A DNA stretch of 64,000 bases. Origin: Alkalicoccus luteus (lineage in GTDB: Bacteria; Bacillota; Bacilli; Bacillales; Salisediminibacteriaceae). The translations under genes and the position numbers were made by a program. Each line of letters starts with the position of its first letter. Position 1 is the first letter of the stretch. The stretch is taken from the NCBI RefSeq assembly GCF_012034335.1, contig NZ_JAATHJ010000018.1, positions 1 to 64,000 of the forward strand, read 5' to 3'. The notes beneath the pieces are model-generated. The model had not been told where the DNA came from. It searched no databases and was given only the letters and a program-made list of their open reading frames with translations. Of this stretch, positions 25,037-33,694 are shown in pieces.

Positions 25037-25728
25037 TGTTTTGCCTCCTCCGGGTCAAGCGGCAGACACCAGTCGATCGGCTCGCTTCCCCATTCTGTCA
25101 GCTTTTCATTGATCGTTGAAAACGGGCGGCTTCCGAAAAAGCCGCGATTGGCTGAAAACGGACTAGGGTGCGGCGACGTCAGCACCAAGTGCCTCTCCTC
25201 ATCGACCCGCTCCCGTTTTTCCTGGGCAGGCTTCCCCCACAGCAGAAAAATAAGCGGAGTTTCCCGCTCGTTCAGCCGGTCGATGACTTCGTTAGTGAAC
25301 GTTTCCCAGCCCTGCCCACGGTGAGACTGCGGCACGCCTGCCCTTACTGTAAGGACAGTGTTCAGCATCAGTACCCCCTGCTCCGCCCATCGTTGCAGGT
25401 GACCGTGCTTTGGCGCAGCGCAGCCGATGTCTGCCTCCAGCTCTTTATAAATATTGACGAGAGACGGCGGCACCTTCAGCCCCGGCTTTACTGAAAAGCT
25501 CAGCCCGTGCGCCTGTCCCTTCCCGTGATAAGGATCCTGTCCAAGCAGGACGACTTTCGTTTTCTCAAACGACGTCGCATGAAACGCATTCATAATGTCG
25601 TTCTTTGGAGGAAAAACGGCACGCTGGCTGTATTCCTCTTTTAAAAAAGCACGCAGGTCGTCAAAGTAGTCCTTTTTCAGTTCATCCCCGATCACCTGCT
25701 GCCAATCATTGTGAAACGCATCTGCCAT
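25033..25728 (-). CDS. ung: Uracil-DNA glycosylase
   Basis: Ung removes uracil from DNA in base excision repair. The 231-residue protein has the water-activating motif GQDPYHGKGQAHGLSFSV with Asp65 and the leucine-loop motif LTSPHPSPFSANRGFFGSRPF. LLWGKPAQEK is the uracil-recognition region. Length and motifs are those of family 1. It is the first gene of a same-strand run and overlaps the aldo/keto reductase by 4 bp. In B. subtilis ung sits near ywdI and sacA, which matches this region. Confidence 0.96.
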   Translation of the reverse strand: MADAFHNDWQQVIGDELKKDYFDDLRAFLKEEYSQRAVFPPKNDIMNAFHATSFEKTKVVLLGQDPYHGKGQAHGLSFSVKPGLKVPPSLVNIYKELEADIGCAAPKHGHLQRWAEQGVLMLNTVLTVRAGVPQSHRGQGWETFTNEVIDRLNERETPLIFLLWGKPAQEKRERVDEERHLVLTSPHPSPFSANRGFFGSRPFSTINEKLTEWGSEPIDWCLPLDPEEAKQ

Positions 25729-26010
25729 CCTTTACGCTCCTCTCACACCTGTTTACTTCGCCAGGCGAAACATTAATTCCTTCCCTGCTTCATTTTCCCT
25801 TGAATGCCTGTATGAAAACAGTTCCTGCCGGACATCGTCTGTCTGCCTCTTTTTTAAAGTTACACAGGTCTTTTTAATCATTACTACTTCCTTACAGCTG
25901 CTGAATATGGCATACTGATAGAGACTATCGAATGATAGAAGCAGGACTCACCCAAACCTTTATACCTATATAAAGGGAAATTCTATCTTCATTATACAGG
26001 AGGGAACGAC

Positions 26011-26370
26011 ATGACTCGATTGTTGATTACAGATGATGCTGCGTTTATGCGCATGACGCTGAAAAAGATGGTGACCGATGCCGGTTACGAAGTCGTTGCT
26101 GAAGCGGAAAACGGCCAGGAAGCGGTCGCCTTGTATGAAGAGCATAAACCCGACCTCGTTACGATGGATATTACGATGCCGGAGATGAACGGGATCGAAG
26201 CACTGGAAAAAATCAAAGCGTTCGACCCCGATGCCAAGGTGATTATGTGCTCTGCTATGGGCCAACAGAGCATGGTCATCGATGCGATCCAGAAGGGGGC
26301 ATCCGACTTTATCGTAAAGCCGTTCGATGAGGCCCGCATTAAAGAGTCTTTCGAAAAAGTCATGAGCTGA
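26011..26370 (+). CDS. cheY: Chemotaxis response regulator CheY
   Basis: This is a single REC domain of 119 residues. Acidic pocket Asp8/Asp9, phospho-acceptor Asp53 (TMDITMPEMNG), the Ser in MCSAMGQQ and the Lys in FIVKPF are all present. The CSAMGQQSMVIDAI and KPF stretches are those of Bacillus CheY rather than of Spo0F. In Bacillus, phospho-CheY acts on the flagellar switch. The gene stands alone here between ung and the sucrose genes, whereas B. subtilis cheY is in the fla/che operon. A stronger case for a chemotaxis role comes from the chemoreceptor gene 3 kb away. AGGAGGGAACGAC precedes the ATG. Confidence 0.85.
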   Translation: MTRLLITDDAAFMRMTLKKMVTDAGYEVVAEAENGQEAVALYEEHKPDLVTMDITMPEMNGIEALEKIKAFDPDAKVIMCSAMGQQSMVIDAIQKGASDFIVKPFDEARIKESFEKVMS

Positions 26371-26387
26371 GGCATTGTCGTTACCAG

Positions 26388-26414
26388 CCGCTTCTTTTAC
26401 AGGAGCGGTTTTTT
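26388..26414 (+). terminator. cheY terminator
   Basis: CCGCT pairs with AGCGG over an 11-base loop and is followed by TTTTTT, 18 bp after the cheY stop. Between here and 26748 there is no gene, only the degenerate repeat at 26503-26635. Confidence 0.65.
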
Positions 26415-26502
26415 ATGTTATTCGCATGGTGAACGGCGCTTTTGGTTATGAAAAACAGCTTTAGTGATCCGCCTTCGTTTTCAGTGGATACCTACTGTTC
26501 GT

Positions 26503-26635
26503 GAAAGCTGCACAAGCGACGGCAATTGGTACTTAAAGGCGGGGAAACGTAACGCAACTTCCTGGAAAAGAAGCATAACAGCAGGAAATTGCAACTCAGA
26601 CAATTCAACAGACCGTTATAATGAATCAAACGACA
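26503..26635 (+). repeat. Degenerate dispersed repeat, second family, copy 2
   Basis: It has the same block order as 10529-10655: AAAGCTGCACAA, GGCAATTGGTACTTAA, GGCGGGGAAACGTAACG and the terminal CGTTATAATGAATCAAACGAC. Identity is moderate, so this is an old family. Confidence 0.55.
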
Positions 26636-26748
26636 TAAGCATGAGAAAGCTTTACTTACAGACCTTATAAATGGAACAGTGCTCCAAATTAAATCGGGCA
26701 GTAGGTTCTCCTTATACGAACCGGAGATCTTCTGCAGCAGCGCTTACT

Positions 26749-26777
26749 AAAAAAAGCGCCGGAGCTCCGGCGCTTTT
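26749..26777 (-). terminator. Terminator of the sucrose genes
   Basis: The perfect palindrome GCGCCGGAGCTCCGGCGC is followed on the minus strand by a 7-base T-run, 9 bp beyond the hydrolase stop. Confidence 0.85.
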
Positions 26778-26785
26778 CTGTGTGA

Positions 26786-28207
26786 TCAGGCGAGTTCCCA
26801 GGAGCGCCATATAACGCTTCCCTCACCGCTGATGCGGACGATATTGGCTTCCGGCTCCGGGAAAAAGCGGGCCGTCATCACCGTTCTGCCTCCGTCGACA
26901 AACACTTCTGCCGACGAACTGTCGAGGAACAGCCTGAGCTCATCGATCGACGCAATGTTCGTGCTGCGTGTTTCGATGCTGCCGTCTTTAAAGGACGGAC
27001 GGCTCATCGTCAGCAGGCCGTTTTCGTATGTTAACGTCAGGCCGTCGCGAATCGTGATGGAAAATTCGGAGGCGCTATTCGTTTCCAGCACAATCTCAGA
27101 AGCGGGTGTCACTGCTGCTTCAGCGCCTTGGGCAAGCTGTACTTTCATTTCAAGCGGCTCACCGGCACGCAGTGCTTCGAGCTCTTCTGCCGGCTCCTGC
27201 ACGACGGCGCCGTTTTCCACGCGCAGGACGCGCGGGACGGTCATGCAGTGAATCCAGCCGGCTGAAGTCGTCGGCTGATGTTCTTCATCTGAATCCGGAA
27301 CGCCCATCCAGCCGAAAAGCAGGCGTCGTCCCTTTTCATCCAGCGTTGTCTGAGGGGCGTAGAACTCAAAGCCTTCATCCAGCTCCCGAAATTCCCCGTG
27401 AGTGAACGACGGCGCCTCGAGATCTGCTCTGCCTGTAAAGTATCCAGCCTGATAAACGTTTTCAAACCGGTTTCCCTGCTGCTCCAAACCCTGAGGAGAA
27501 ACGATCAGCACGTCTTCCCCGTCCAGTTTAAACAGATCCGGACACTCCCACATATAGCCGAACGCACCGAGCCCGTTCAGATGTGAGCCTGCAAATGGAC
27601 CGATATAGTCCCACTCTTGAAAATCCGTTGACCGGTAAAGGAGAACCTGCCCTTCTTCCGATTCCGTCTGGGCCCCAATCACGAAATAATAAGCACCGTT
27701 TTCTTCCCACACCTTTGGATCTCGAAAGTGAGCCGTATAGCCCTCTGGCTGGCTGTTAACGAGCGGTCCTTTTTTCTCAAACGTTTTTCCATCTTCGGAA
27801 AGAGCAAGGCACTGGTATGCTTCTCGCTGGTTGTTCTCATCCTTCACATTTCCTGTATAAAGAAGCGCGAGTTTTCCGTCCAGCTCCATCGCGCTTCCGG
27901 AATAGCAGCCGTTTTTCTCAAACCACTCGCTCGGTGCGAGCGCAATCGGCTCTTCGTTCCAGTTGATCAGATCCTCTGATGTCCAGTGGCCCCAGAATTT
28001 ATGTGTATGGTCCGGAGCGAACGGATTCCATTGGAAAAAGAGGTGATACGTGCCGTTCCACTGAATCCAGCCGTTTGGATCATTCAGCAGGCCGACCGGC
28101 GGCATCCGGTGGTATACCTGCCTGTATGGATCCGCTTCAACGCGGGCTCCTTCTTTCACTACTGCCTGATAGGCTGCGTCATGCAGCTGCTTTTCATTCT
28201 CAGTCAT
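26786..28207 (-). CDS. Sucrose-6-phosphate hydrolase (GH32)
   Basis: This 473-residue GH32 beta-fructosidase splits sucrose-6-phosphate to glucose-6-phosphate and fructose. The three GH32 catalytic motifs are seen: nucleophile Asp43 in GLLNDPNGWIQW, transition-state stabiliser Asp163 in HFRDPKVW, and acid/base Glu221 in MWECPD. The N-terminal five-blade propeller and C-terminal beta-sandwich lengths are normal. There is no signal peptide, so it is cytosolic and consistent with PTS-delivered substrate. It overlaps the fructokinase gene by 4 bp (ATGA). It corresponds to SacA/ScrB; B. subtilis sacA also lies near ung. No sucrose PTS transporter gene is in the window. Confidence 0.92.
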   Translation of the reverse strand: MTENEKQLHDAAYQAVVKEGARVEADPYRQVYHRMPPVGLLNDPNGWIQWNGTYHLFFQWNPFAPDHTHKFWGHWTSEDLINWNEEPIALAPSEWFEKNGCYSGSAMELDGKLALLYTGNVKDENNQREAYQCLALSEDGKTFEKKGPLVNSQPEGYTAHFRDPKVWEENGAYYFVIGAQTESEEGQVLLYRSTDFQEWDYIGPFAGSHLNGLGAFGYMWECPDLFKLDGEDVLIVSPQGLEQQGNRFENVYQAGYFTGRADLEAPSFTHGEFRELDEGFEFYAPQTTLDEKGRRLLFGWMGVPDSDEEHQPTTSAGWIHCMTVPRVLRVENGAVVQEPAEELEALRAGEPLEMKVQLAQGAEAAVTPASEIVLETNSASEFSITIRDGLTLTYENGLLTMSRPSFKDGSIETRSTNIASIDELRLFLDSSSAEVFVDGGRTVMTARFFPEPEANIVRISGEGSVIWRSWELA

Positions 28208-29160
28208 GCTTTTTCCTCCCTGTACGTTTTCACCTGCTCCAGCGTCGGCAGCGCCGTCATCGCTCCTTTAGTAGAGGCGGCAAGCGCGCCTGACACTGCT
28301 GCAAAGCCTGCCATTTCCGCTGCCTTTTCAGGTGAAAGGCTGCGGATGTCCTGCTTTAGCAGATGAAGCTGATACAGCATGCCGGATACGAACGCATCGC
28401 CGGCTCCGGTTGTATCAACAGCATCGACCTTCTGCGCCGGCACGTGTACCGGTGCTTCACCCTGTATAAACACCCAGCTTCCGTCTGCACCGAGTGTCAC
28501 GAGAATGAGCGGAATATTGTGAGCGTCAAGCCTGCTCACTCCGGCTTCGATGTCCGTTTCACCCGTCAGAAATTCAAGCTCCTCTTCGGAAAGCTTCAGC
28601 ACATCCGCTTCGCCGAGCAGCGTGCGGATTCCTTCTTTGGCATCGGCTTCGGAGCCCCAAAGTCCGAGGCGCAGGTTCGGATCGTAGGAAATCAGCATTC
28701 CGTTCGCTTTTGCTTCCTGAACAGCGTGAAGCGTTGCCGACCGGGACGGCTCACTAATCATGCTGATGGACCCGACGTGCAGCACGTTGTTTTCGTCGAA
28801 CAGCTGCTGCGGAATATCTTCCGGCTCTAAAAAGCGGTCCGCACTCGGATCAATGTAAAATTCGAAGCTCCGCTCGCCACCGTCTCCAAGCGTCACAAAC
28901 ACGACGCCTGTACGTACGTCGCGGGTAAACGTCATCGCAGACGTATCCACGCCATAGTTATCGAGCGTTTCTTTCAGAAAGCGGCCGAGTACATCATCGC
29001 CCACCTTCCCCAAAAAAACAGCCTTGGCGCCGAGTCTCGCAAGTCCGACAGCCACATTGGCAGGAGCCCCTCCCGGACTTTTCTGGAACGTTTCATTATT
29101 GTCATCAAGCGGGATGAAATCGATCAACGCTTCACCCAGGCAAATTACACCGTTTTTCAT
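28204..29160 (-). CDS. Fructokinase, PfkB family
   Basis: This 318-residue PfkB-fold sugar kinase has the N-terminal signature GGAPANVAVGLARLGAKAVF and the C-terminal ATP and catalytic-base motif DTTGAGDAFVSGML. With the coupled GH32 enzyme it would phosphorylate the fructose released from sucrose-6-phosphate, so ScrK is the likely role; other PfkB substrates cannot be excluded by sequence alone. AAAGAGGGGAACAGCA precedes the ATG. A terminator hairpin and a candidate promoter lie between it and the upstream chemoreceptor gene. Confidence 0.88.
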   Translation of the reverse strand: MKNGVICLGEALIDFIPLDDNNETFQKSPGGAPANVAVGLARLGAKAVFLGKVGDDVLGRFLKETLDNYGVDTSAMTFTRDVRTGVVFVTLGDGGERSFEFYIDPSADRFLEPEDIPQQLFDENNVLHVGSISMISEPSRSATLHAVQEAKANGMLISYDPNLRLGLWGSEADAKEGIRTLLGEADVLKLSEEELEFLTGETDIEAGVSRLDAHNIPLILVTLGADGSWVFIQGEAPVHVPAQKVDAVDTTGAGDAFVSGMLYQLHLLKQDIRSLSPEKAAEMAGFAAVSGALAASTKGAMTALPTLEQVKTYREEKA

Positions 29161-29197
29161 TGCTGTTCCCCTCTTTCCGTTCGAACTGTTATAGAGT

Positions 29198-29239
29198 AAA
29201 AAAGGTTACCGCTGCGCAGAAAACCTGCCGGGTAACCTT
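29198..29239 (-). terminator. Terminator between chemoreceptor and fructokinase genes
   Basis: AAGGTTACC pairs with GGTAACCTT and is followed on the minus strand by TTTTTT. It ends the chemoreceptor transcript. It also lies downstream of the promoter candidate at 29254-29282, so it may act as a leader attenuator for the sucrose genes. Confidence 0.75.
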
Positions 29240-29253
29240 CTGTTATGGTCTAT

Positions 29254-29282
29254 ATTATACGGCCCGACCGGCACAGGAACAA
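29254..29282 (-). promoter_or_regulatory. Candidate promoter for the fructokinase-hydrolase operon
   Basis: On the minus strand TTGTTC (29277-29282), a 17-bp spacer and TATAAT (29254-29259) are well spaced. They lie between the chemoreceptor stop and the hairpin above. Confidence 0.5.
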
Positions 29283-29285
29283 GTA

Positions 29286-31259
29286 TCAGAAGCGAAAACG
29301 ATCTGTCTTTTCCTGGAGGTCGATGCTTAAATCGCTCAGCTGCTCTGATGTGCTGCCGACTGAAGCCACAGCTGAAGACTGCTCCTGGGCAGAGGCGGAT
29401 ACTTCCTCTGATGTCGCGGCGGCGTCTTCTGCAACCGCAGCCACGCTCGCTACGGCATCCGCGATACTGCTTCTGTAACTGCTTACCTCTTTTAAATCAG
29501 CATCCAGTTCTTCAAGCGTCGCGGTCAATGTTTCTACTGAAGCAATAATCGACTCAACTGATTCACCCGTCTCAGTTACTGCACCGCGCTGCTCCTTCTG
29601 CATCTCATTCACAGAGCTCATCGTACCGGCAACGCGCTTTGTCTCGCTTTCGACTTCTGAAATCGTATCGTTTATTTTTGTTGTCGCAGCCAGCGACTGT
29701 TCGGCAAGCCGGCGCACTTCTTCGGCCACGACAGCAAAGCCCCGTCCGTGCTCCCCTGCCCGGGCTGCTTCAATGCTCGCATTGAGCGCCAGCAGGTTCG
29801 TCTGATCGGCGAATTCTGATATCGTTCGGACGACGGTGCCGATTTCCGCCACTTTTCCTGTAAGGGCAGAAACGGCTTCGTCGGCTTTCGCGTAAAGCGA
29901 CTCAGCTGCTTCAGTGCGGTCCGCAAGCTTCCTCGTACTAAGACTGCCAGCTTCGTTTGCACCGCGAATTTCTTCCGAAAGCTCCGTCATCCGCTTCGTA
30001 CGTCGTTCCGCCTCTTCCAGTCTGCCTGAAAGCAGCTGCATCTGCTGATTCGTCTGCTCCACATCTTCCGCTTGCCGGGACGCTCCATCGGCTACACCGG
30101 TAACAGCTGATGCCATTTCCTCGCTCGCAGCTGCCGTTTCTTCTGCAACAGCGCTAAGCTCCTCTGACATTGCCCGGGACCTGCCGGCAGAGTCCTGAAT
30201 CGACCCGATCAGCTCCTTCAGGCTCGCTGTCATCACGCTGACAGAGGCGCCAAGCTGACCGATTTCATCTTTCCCGCGAATCGAAACCGATTCCGAAAAA
30301 TCACCGTCTGCCATGCGCCCGACATGCTCGTTCAGGCGGCGCACCGGCTTAACGAGGCGGGAAGCTGCTGCATATGATGCTGCTACAGCGAGAAGCACAG
30401 CTGCAAGCCCGACGACGATAAACGTGTTTCGTGCGGTAGCGAGTTCCTGATAGAGCACTCGGTCTTCGTAACCGGCCATAACCGTCCAGCCGAATCCTTC
30501 CACCGGTTCAAAATAAGCTGTCCTGCCGCCTGACGAGCTGGAGCCGCCGCTGTCTGCGCCAACTGCAGCTGCCGCTGGTGCCTCAGCTGCTGATTCGCCG
30601 ACGAGTGTCTCGTTTGTATGAGCAATATAGGTACCCTCAGCATCCAGCAGCGCAAGCTCTCCCTCGTAGCCAGTGTCAGATGCCTGCAGCACCTGCACCA
30701 TCCGGTCGAGTGATAAATCGACTGCCTGCACCCCGAGCAGGTTCCCGTTCTGCTCTACCGCTCGCGCAGCTGTAATAATCAGTTCCTCCGTATCCACGTC
30801 AATATAAGGATCGGTCCAGATGACGCCTTCCGGATTTTCCACCGCTCCTGTATACCACGGACGTTCACGCGGATCAAAGTCATCCGGCAGATCGATTGCC
30901 GGAGTTGAAACCAGTTCCCCGTTCTCTGTTGCCACGTACATGAGCTGCGTTCCTTCTTCTCTGGCCATGAACTGCTCAAAGTAGCTGTTCATCTCCTGCC
31001 AGGCATCTTCATTTTCGTCTGCCAAAAAGGAGATAGTCCGCTCATCCTGTGCGAGCATATCGACTGAGAGCGAATATTTATCAAGGTGTTCCTGGATGTA
31101 CCGCTCCGCGTCCTCCACGGTGGCCGACGCATTTTCCTGCACAGACTGTTCAATTCCTCCGCTCAGCTGGCTGTAAATGACAAACGACGCCGCAAGCATC
31201 GTCAGTACAATCAGTCCTGCTGAGAATAAAACCATCTTGCCTTTTAATGAATGCAACAT
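29286..31259 (-). CDS. Methyl-accepting chemotaxis protein
   Basis: This transmembrane chemoreceptor has 657 residues: TM1 at about 8-31, a dCACHE extracellular sensor (about 35-275; [21 protein letters not shown] is a typical dCACHE motif), TM2 at about 280-300, HAMP, and a long cytoplasmic coiled coil. The highly conserved signalling hairpin is [20 protein letters not shown], followed by [18 protein letters not shown]. The DPRERPWY motif resembles amino-acid-sensing dCACHE receptors, but the ligand is not assigned. AGGGGGAATCAGC precedes the ATG. Flagellar genes are not in the window. Confidence 0.9.
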   Translation of the reverse strand: MLHSLKGKMVLFSAGLIVLTMLAASFVIYSQLSGGIEQSVQENASATVEDAERYIQEHLDKYSLSVDMLAQDERTISFLADENEDAWQEMNSYFEQFMAREEGTQLMYVATENGELVSTPAIDLPDDFDPRERPWYTGAVENPEGVIWTDPYIDVDTEELIITAARAVEQNGNLLGVQAVDLSLDRMVQVLQASDTGYEGELALLDAEGTYIAHTNETLVGESAAEAPAAAAVGADSGGSSSSGGRTAYFEPVEGFGWTVMAGYEDRVLYQELATARNTFIVVGLAAVLLAVAASYAAASRLVKPVRRLNEHVGRMADGDFSESVSIRGKDEIGQLGASVSVMTASLKELIGSIQDSAGRSRAMSEELSAVAEETAAASEEMASAVTGVADGASRQAEDVEQTNQQMQLLSGRLEEAERRTKRMTELSEEIRGANEAGSLSTRKLADRTEAAESLYAKADEAVSALTGKVAEIGTVVRTISEFADQTNLLALNASIEAARAGEHGRGFAVVAEEVRRLAEQSLAATTKINDTISEVESETKRVAGTMSSVNEMQKEQRGAVTETGESVESIIASVETLTATLEELDADLKEVSSYRSSIADAVASVAAVAEDAAATSEEVSASAQEQSSAVASVGSTSEQLSDLSIDLQEKTDRFRF

Positions 31260-31302
31260 GCTGATTCCCCCTGTCCCGTCTTTGTTATAGGTCCCTGTTC
31301 TT

Positions 31303-31328
31303 AAATCGGATCATTCACCATTCTCTTA
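31303..31328 (-). promoter_or_regulatory. Possible sigma-D promoter of the chemoreceptor gene
   Basis: On the minus strand TAAG (31325-31328), a 14-bp spacer and TCCGATTT (31303-31310) resemble the motility sigma factor consensus TAAA-N14-16-GCCGATAT. Agreement is partial, so this is tentative. Confidence 0.35.
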
Positions 31329-31451
31329 TGTAATGCTTTATACTTAAATAAACATCTTTAATTAAGCACTTATAACTATGAATATTGTCTTATATTTCTG
31401 ATAGTTTGGCAAGGGCTATTTTCAGTTCACGTGTACGAGGGGCCTGCAGAA

Positions 31452-31479
31452 TTGAAAATGCCCTTGTTCCTGATACAAT
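31452..31479 (+). promoter_or_regulatory. Promoter of the ATP-grasp/yojF/bshB2 operon
   Basis: TTGAAA (31452-31457), a 16-bp spacer and TACAAT (31474-31479), with an extended -10 TG at 31471, stand 34 bp before the first start codon. Confidence 0.65.
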
Positions 31480-31512
31480 GAAGAAAGATGACGCTGGAAA
31501 GGATGAGACCGA

Positions 31513-32460
31513 TTGGCTGATATTTATATACTTCATGAAAATGATGAATGGACCGCACCGCTTCTGAAGGAACTTGATGAGCTTGGGGCTGACTATGAAG
31601 CCTGGCACATGCACGAAGGACATGTTCCGCTGCACGAAGAGCCGCCGCACGGTATTTTTTATAACCGGATGAGCGCCTCCTCCCATACCCGCGGTAATCG
31701 CTACTCACCGGAACTGACCGCCGCCGTCCTTAACTGGCTGGAACAGCATGGACGGACGGTGATGAACGGCAGCCGGGCGCTTTATCTCGAAGTAAGCAAA
31801 GCTGCTCAATATGCTTCTCTTGAAACTTACGGGATCCGTGTTCCGAAGACGACAGCAGCTGTTGGCGATGATGCTCTTTTAAAGGCTGCGGCCTCGATGC
31901 CGGTACCGTTTATCACGAAGCACAACAGGGCCGGAAAAGGGCTTGGCGTCCAGCGGGTTGATTCAACGGATGCGCTGGCTGCAGCGCTGGAAACCGGAAC
32001 AGTTGATCCATCTGTCGACGGGGTCATGCTCCTGCAGCAGTATATTGACTCTCCCGACAGCAGCATCGTCCGCTGTGAATTTATCAACGGACGCTTCATG
32101 TACGCCGTCAAGGTTGATACAGGCGGCAGCTTTGAGCTCTGCCCGGCAGACGCCTGCAGCCTTGAGGAAAGCTACTGTCCGACCGATGCTGCACCTGCTT
32201 CCCCGTCGTTTGAGATCGTCGAGAACTTCAACAGTCCGCTCATCCCGAAATACGAAGCGTTTCTGAAAGCGAACGACATCGCTTTCGCGGGCATCGAGCA
32301 AATGACTGACCGGGATGGAACGACTTATACGTATGATGTTAATACGAATACTAATTACAACCGCGAGGCGGAAGCCCGCTATGGCACGTCAGGCATGCAG
32401 GAAATCGCCAGAACGCTTGTCAGCGCGGCGAAAGGAGCAGCAGGCATTGAAAGCTATTAA
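31513..32460 (+). CDS. RimK-like ATP-grasp ligase
   Basis: This 315-residue ATP-grasp protein most resembles RimK-type alpha-L-glutamate ligases. The central nucleotide-binding region is VPFITKHNRAGKGLGVQ and the metal-binding end is TYTYDVNTNTNYNREAEA. ATP-grasp ligases join a carboxylate to an amine or thiol. The acceptor is unknown. It starts with TTG 31513 behind GGAAAGGATGAG. It overlaps yojF by 14 bp, so it is cotranscribed with bshB2. A link to bacillithiol or another small-molecule thiol is inferred from context only. Confidence 0.8.
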   Translation: MADIYILHENDEWTAPLLKELDELGADYEAWHMHEGHVPLHEEPPHGIFYNRMSASSHTRGNRYSPELTAAVLNWLEQHGRTVMNGSRALYLEVSKAAQYASLETYGIRVPKTTAAVGDDALLKAAASMPVPFITKHNRAGKGLGVQRVDSTDALAAALETGTVDPSVDGVMLLQQYIDSPDSSIVRCEFINGRFMYAVKVDTGGSFELCPADACSLEESYCPTDAAPASPSFEIVENFNSPLIPKYEAFLKANDIAFAGIEQMTDRDGTTYTYDVNTNTNYNREAEARYGTSGMQEIARTLVSAAKGAAGIESY

Positions 32461-32797
32461 TCCAGCACACGTGCAGGCCGAACTCGATCAGCTGAGGGGC
32501 GAGCCTGTCTACGTCCACCTTGAAACGACGAACGGCGCTTACGCCAGCCACCGCGAAAAAGGCACGCTGTCAGCTGGTGCTTTTATCCGCAACGTTCAGC
32601 TGACGTTCGAAATCGGAAAAATTGCAGGAAACGGCCCGTATCGGATCGGTCTCGAAACGGATATCGGCTGGCTCTATGCCGAAGGGCTGACGGACTGGGA
32701 GAAAGATGAAGAAAACCGGCTTTTGTTTGCCGGTCATGACCATGAGGGAAGACTGGCCGCAGCGCTTGAATTAAGCCGCAGCCCCTTCCCGAAATAA
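32447..32797 (+). CDS. yojF: YojF family protein
   Basis: This 116-residue protein has the same length as B. subtilis YojF (DUF1806), which precedes bshB2 there too. Family features are the N-terminal QAELDQLRGEPVYVHLETTNGAYA and the YRIGLETDIGWLYAEGL segment. Function is not established; the constant pairing with bshB2 suggests an accessory role. The start is TTG 32447 with AAAGGAG at 32431-32437; it lies inside the 3' end of the ATP-grasp gene in another frame. Confidence 0.82.
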   Translation: MKAINPAHVQAELDQLRGEPVYVHLETTNGAYASHREKGTLSAGAFIRNVQLTFEIGKIAGNGPYRIGLETDIGWLYAEGLTDWEKDEENRLLFAGHDHEGRLAAALELSRSPFPK

Positions 32798-32836
32798 TAC
32801 TGCCCGGTTCACACGCGGGATGAAGGAGCGCTGATC

Positions 32837-33490
32837 ATGAGCAAGAAGCCACTGCTTGTTATATTTCCACATCCGGACGATGAAGCGTTCGGAGTCGCAG
32901 GAACCATTTTAAAGCACATCGAATCAGGCGGATCAGTCACGTACGTCTGCCTTACCCTCGGGGAAATGGGCCGGAACATGGGCCGCCCTGTGATGGCAAA
33001 CCGGGAGACGCTTCCGGACATCCGCCGCCGCGAGCTTGACCGGGCTGCTGAGCTGCTCGGTATTCAGGATCTTCGCCGATTCGGTATGCGGGATAAAACG
33101 ATCGAATTCACAGACCTCGATGCGCTCGCCTCCCGATTCGGCGATGTGATTCAGGAGATCGCTCCGGAACGAATTATCACGTTTTATCCCGGTTATGCGG
33201 TTCATCCGGATCACGACGCCACCGGTGACGCGGTGATTCGCGCCGTCCGCGCCCTCCCTGAGGAAAAGCGGCCGGACGTTCATACGATTGCATTCGCTGA
33301 CGGCACAGAAGAGGATCTTGGCGCACCGGACGTACTGACCGACGTGAGCGCCTACCGGGACGCAAAGCTTCAGATCATTGAGGCACATGCCAGTCAGACT
33401 GCCGGATTGATCGAAGCTGTCAAAAGCAGACACGATACCGAAATGGAAGAAATGCTTGTAACCGAGCGCTTCTGGCGCTATCCGGTTTAG
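32837..33490 (+). CDS. bshB2: Bacillithiol biosynthesis deacetylase BshB2
   Basis: BshB2 (YojG) removes acetyl from GlcNAc-malate in bacillithiol synthesis. The 217-residue LmbE/PIG-L fold protein has the zinc motif FPHPDDEAFG near the N-terminus (His-Pro-Asp-Asp) and the third-ligand motif YAVHPDHDATGDAV. The yojF-bshB2 arrangement identifies the second paralogue rather than BshB1, which lies near bshA in Bacillus. It follows yojF by 39 bp, with GAAGGAGCGC upstream of the ATG. Confidence 0.9.
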   Translation: MSKKPLLVIFPHPDDEAFGVAGTILKHIESGGSVTYVCLTLGEMGRNMGRPVMANRETLPDIRRRELDRAAELLGIQDLRRFGMRDKTIEFTDLDALASRFGDVIQEIAPERIITFYPGYAVHPDHDATGDAVIRAVRALPEEKRPDVHTIAFADGTEEDLGAPDVLTDVSAYRDAKLQIIEAHASQTAGLIEAVKSRHDTEMEEMLVTERFWRYPV

Positions 33491-33508
33491 ACCGCACGTT
33501 AAACGGAG

Positions 33509-33537
33509 GCAGGGATCATCAAACGATCCCTGCTCTT
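33509..33537 (+). terminator. bshB2 terminator
   Basis: GCAGGGATC pairs with GATCCCTGC around a short loop, 19 bp after the bshB2 stop, and is followed by TCTT. Confidence 0.65.
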
Positions 33538-33635
33538 ACTGTATTGATTGCGTCTTATTCGGCGTACACCTGTAAGGTTCTCCTTCGCCTCTGAACTTGC
33601 TACCGGCTTTTTCTCTATGACTACATTCAACCAGA

Positions 33636-33678
33636 ACAAAAAGAAGCAGCCTCCTGTTTGATCGGGAGACTGCTTCTT
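33636..33678 (-). terminator. Terminator of the 33.7 kb membrane protein gene
   Basis: AAGAAGCAGcCTCC pairs with GGGAGaCTGCTTCTT and is followed on the minus strand by TTTTTG, 17 bp beyond the stop. Confidence 0.75.
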
Positions 33679-33694
33679 TACGTAACGTTTATTG

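Noticed and set aside
29198-29239. RAT antiterminator site for a SacT/SacY-type protein
   Set aside because: The hairpin does not match the RAT consensus and no antiterminator gene is present.
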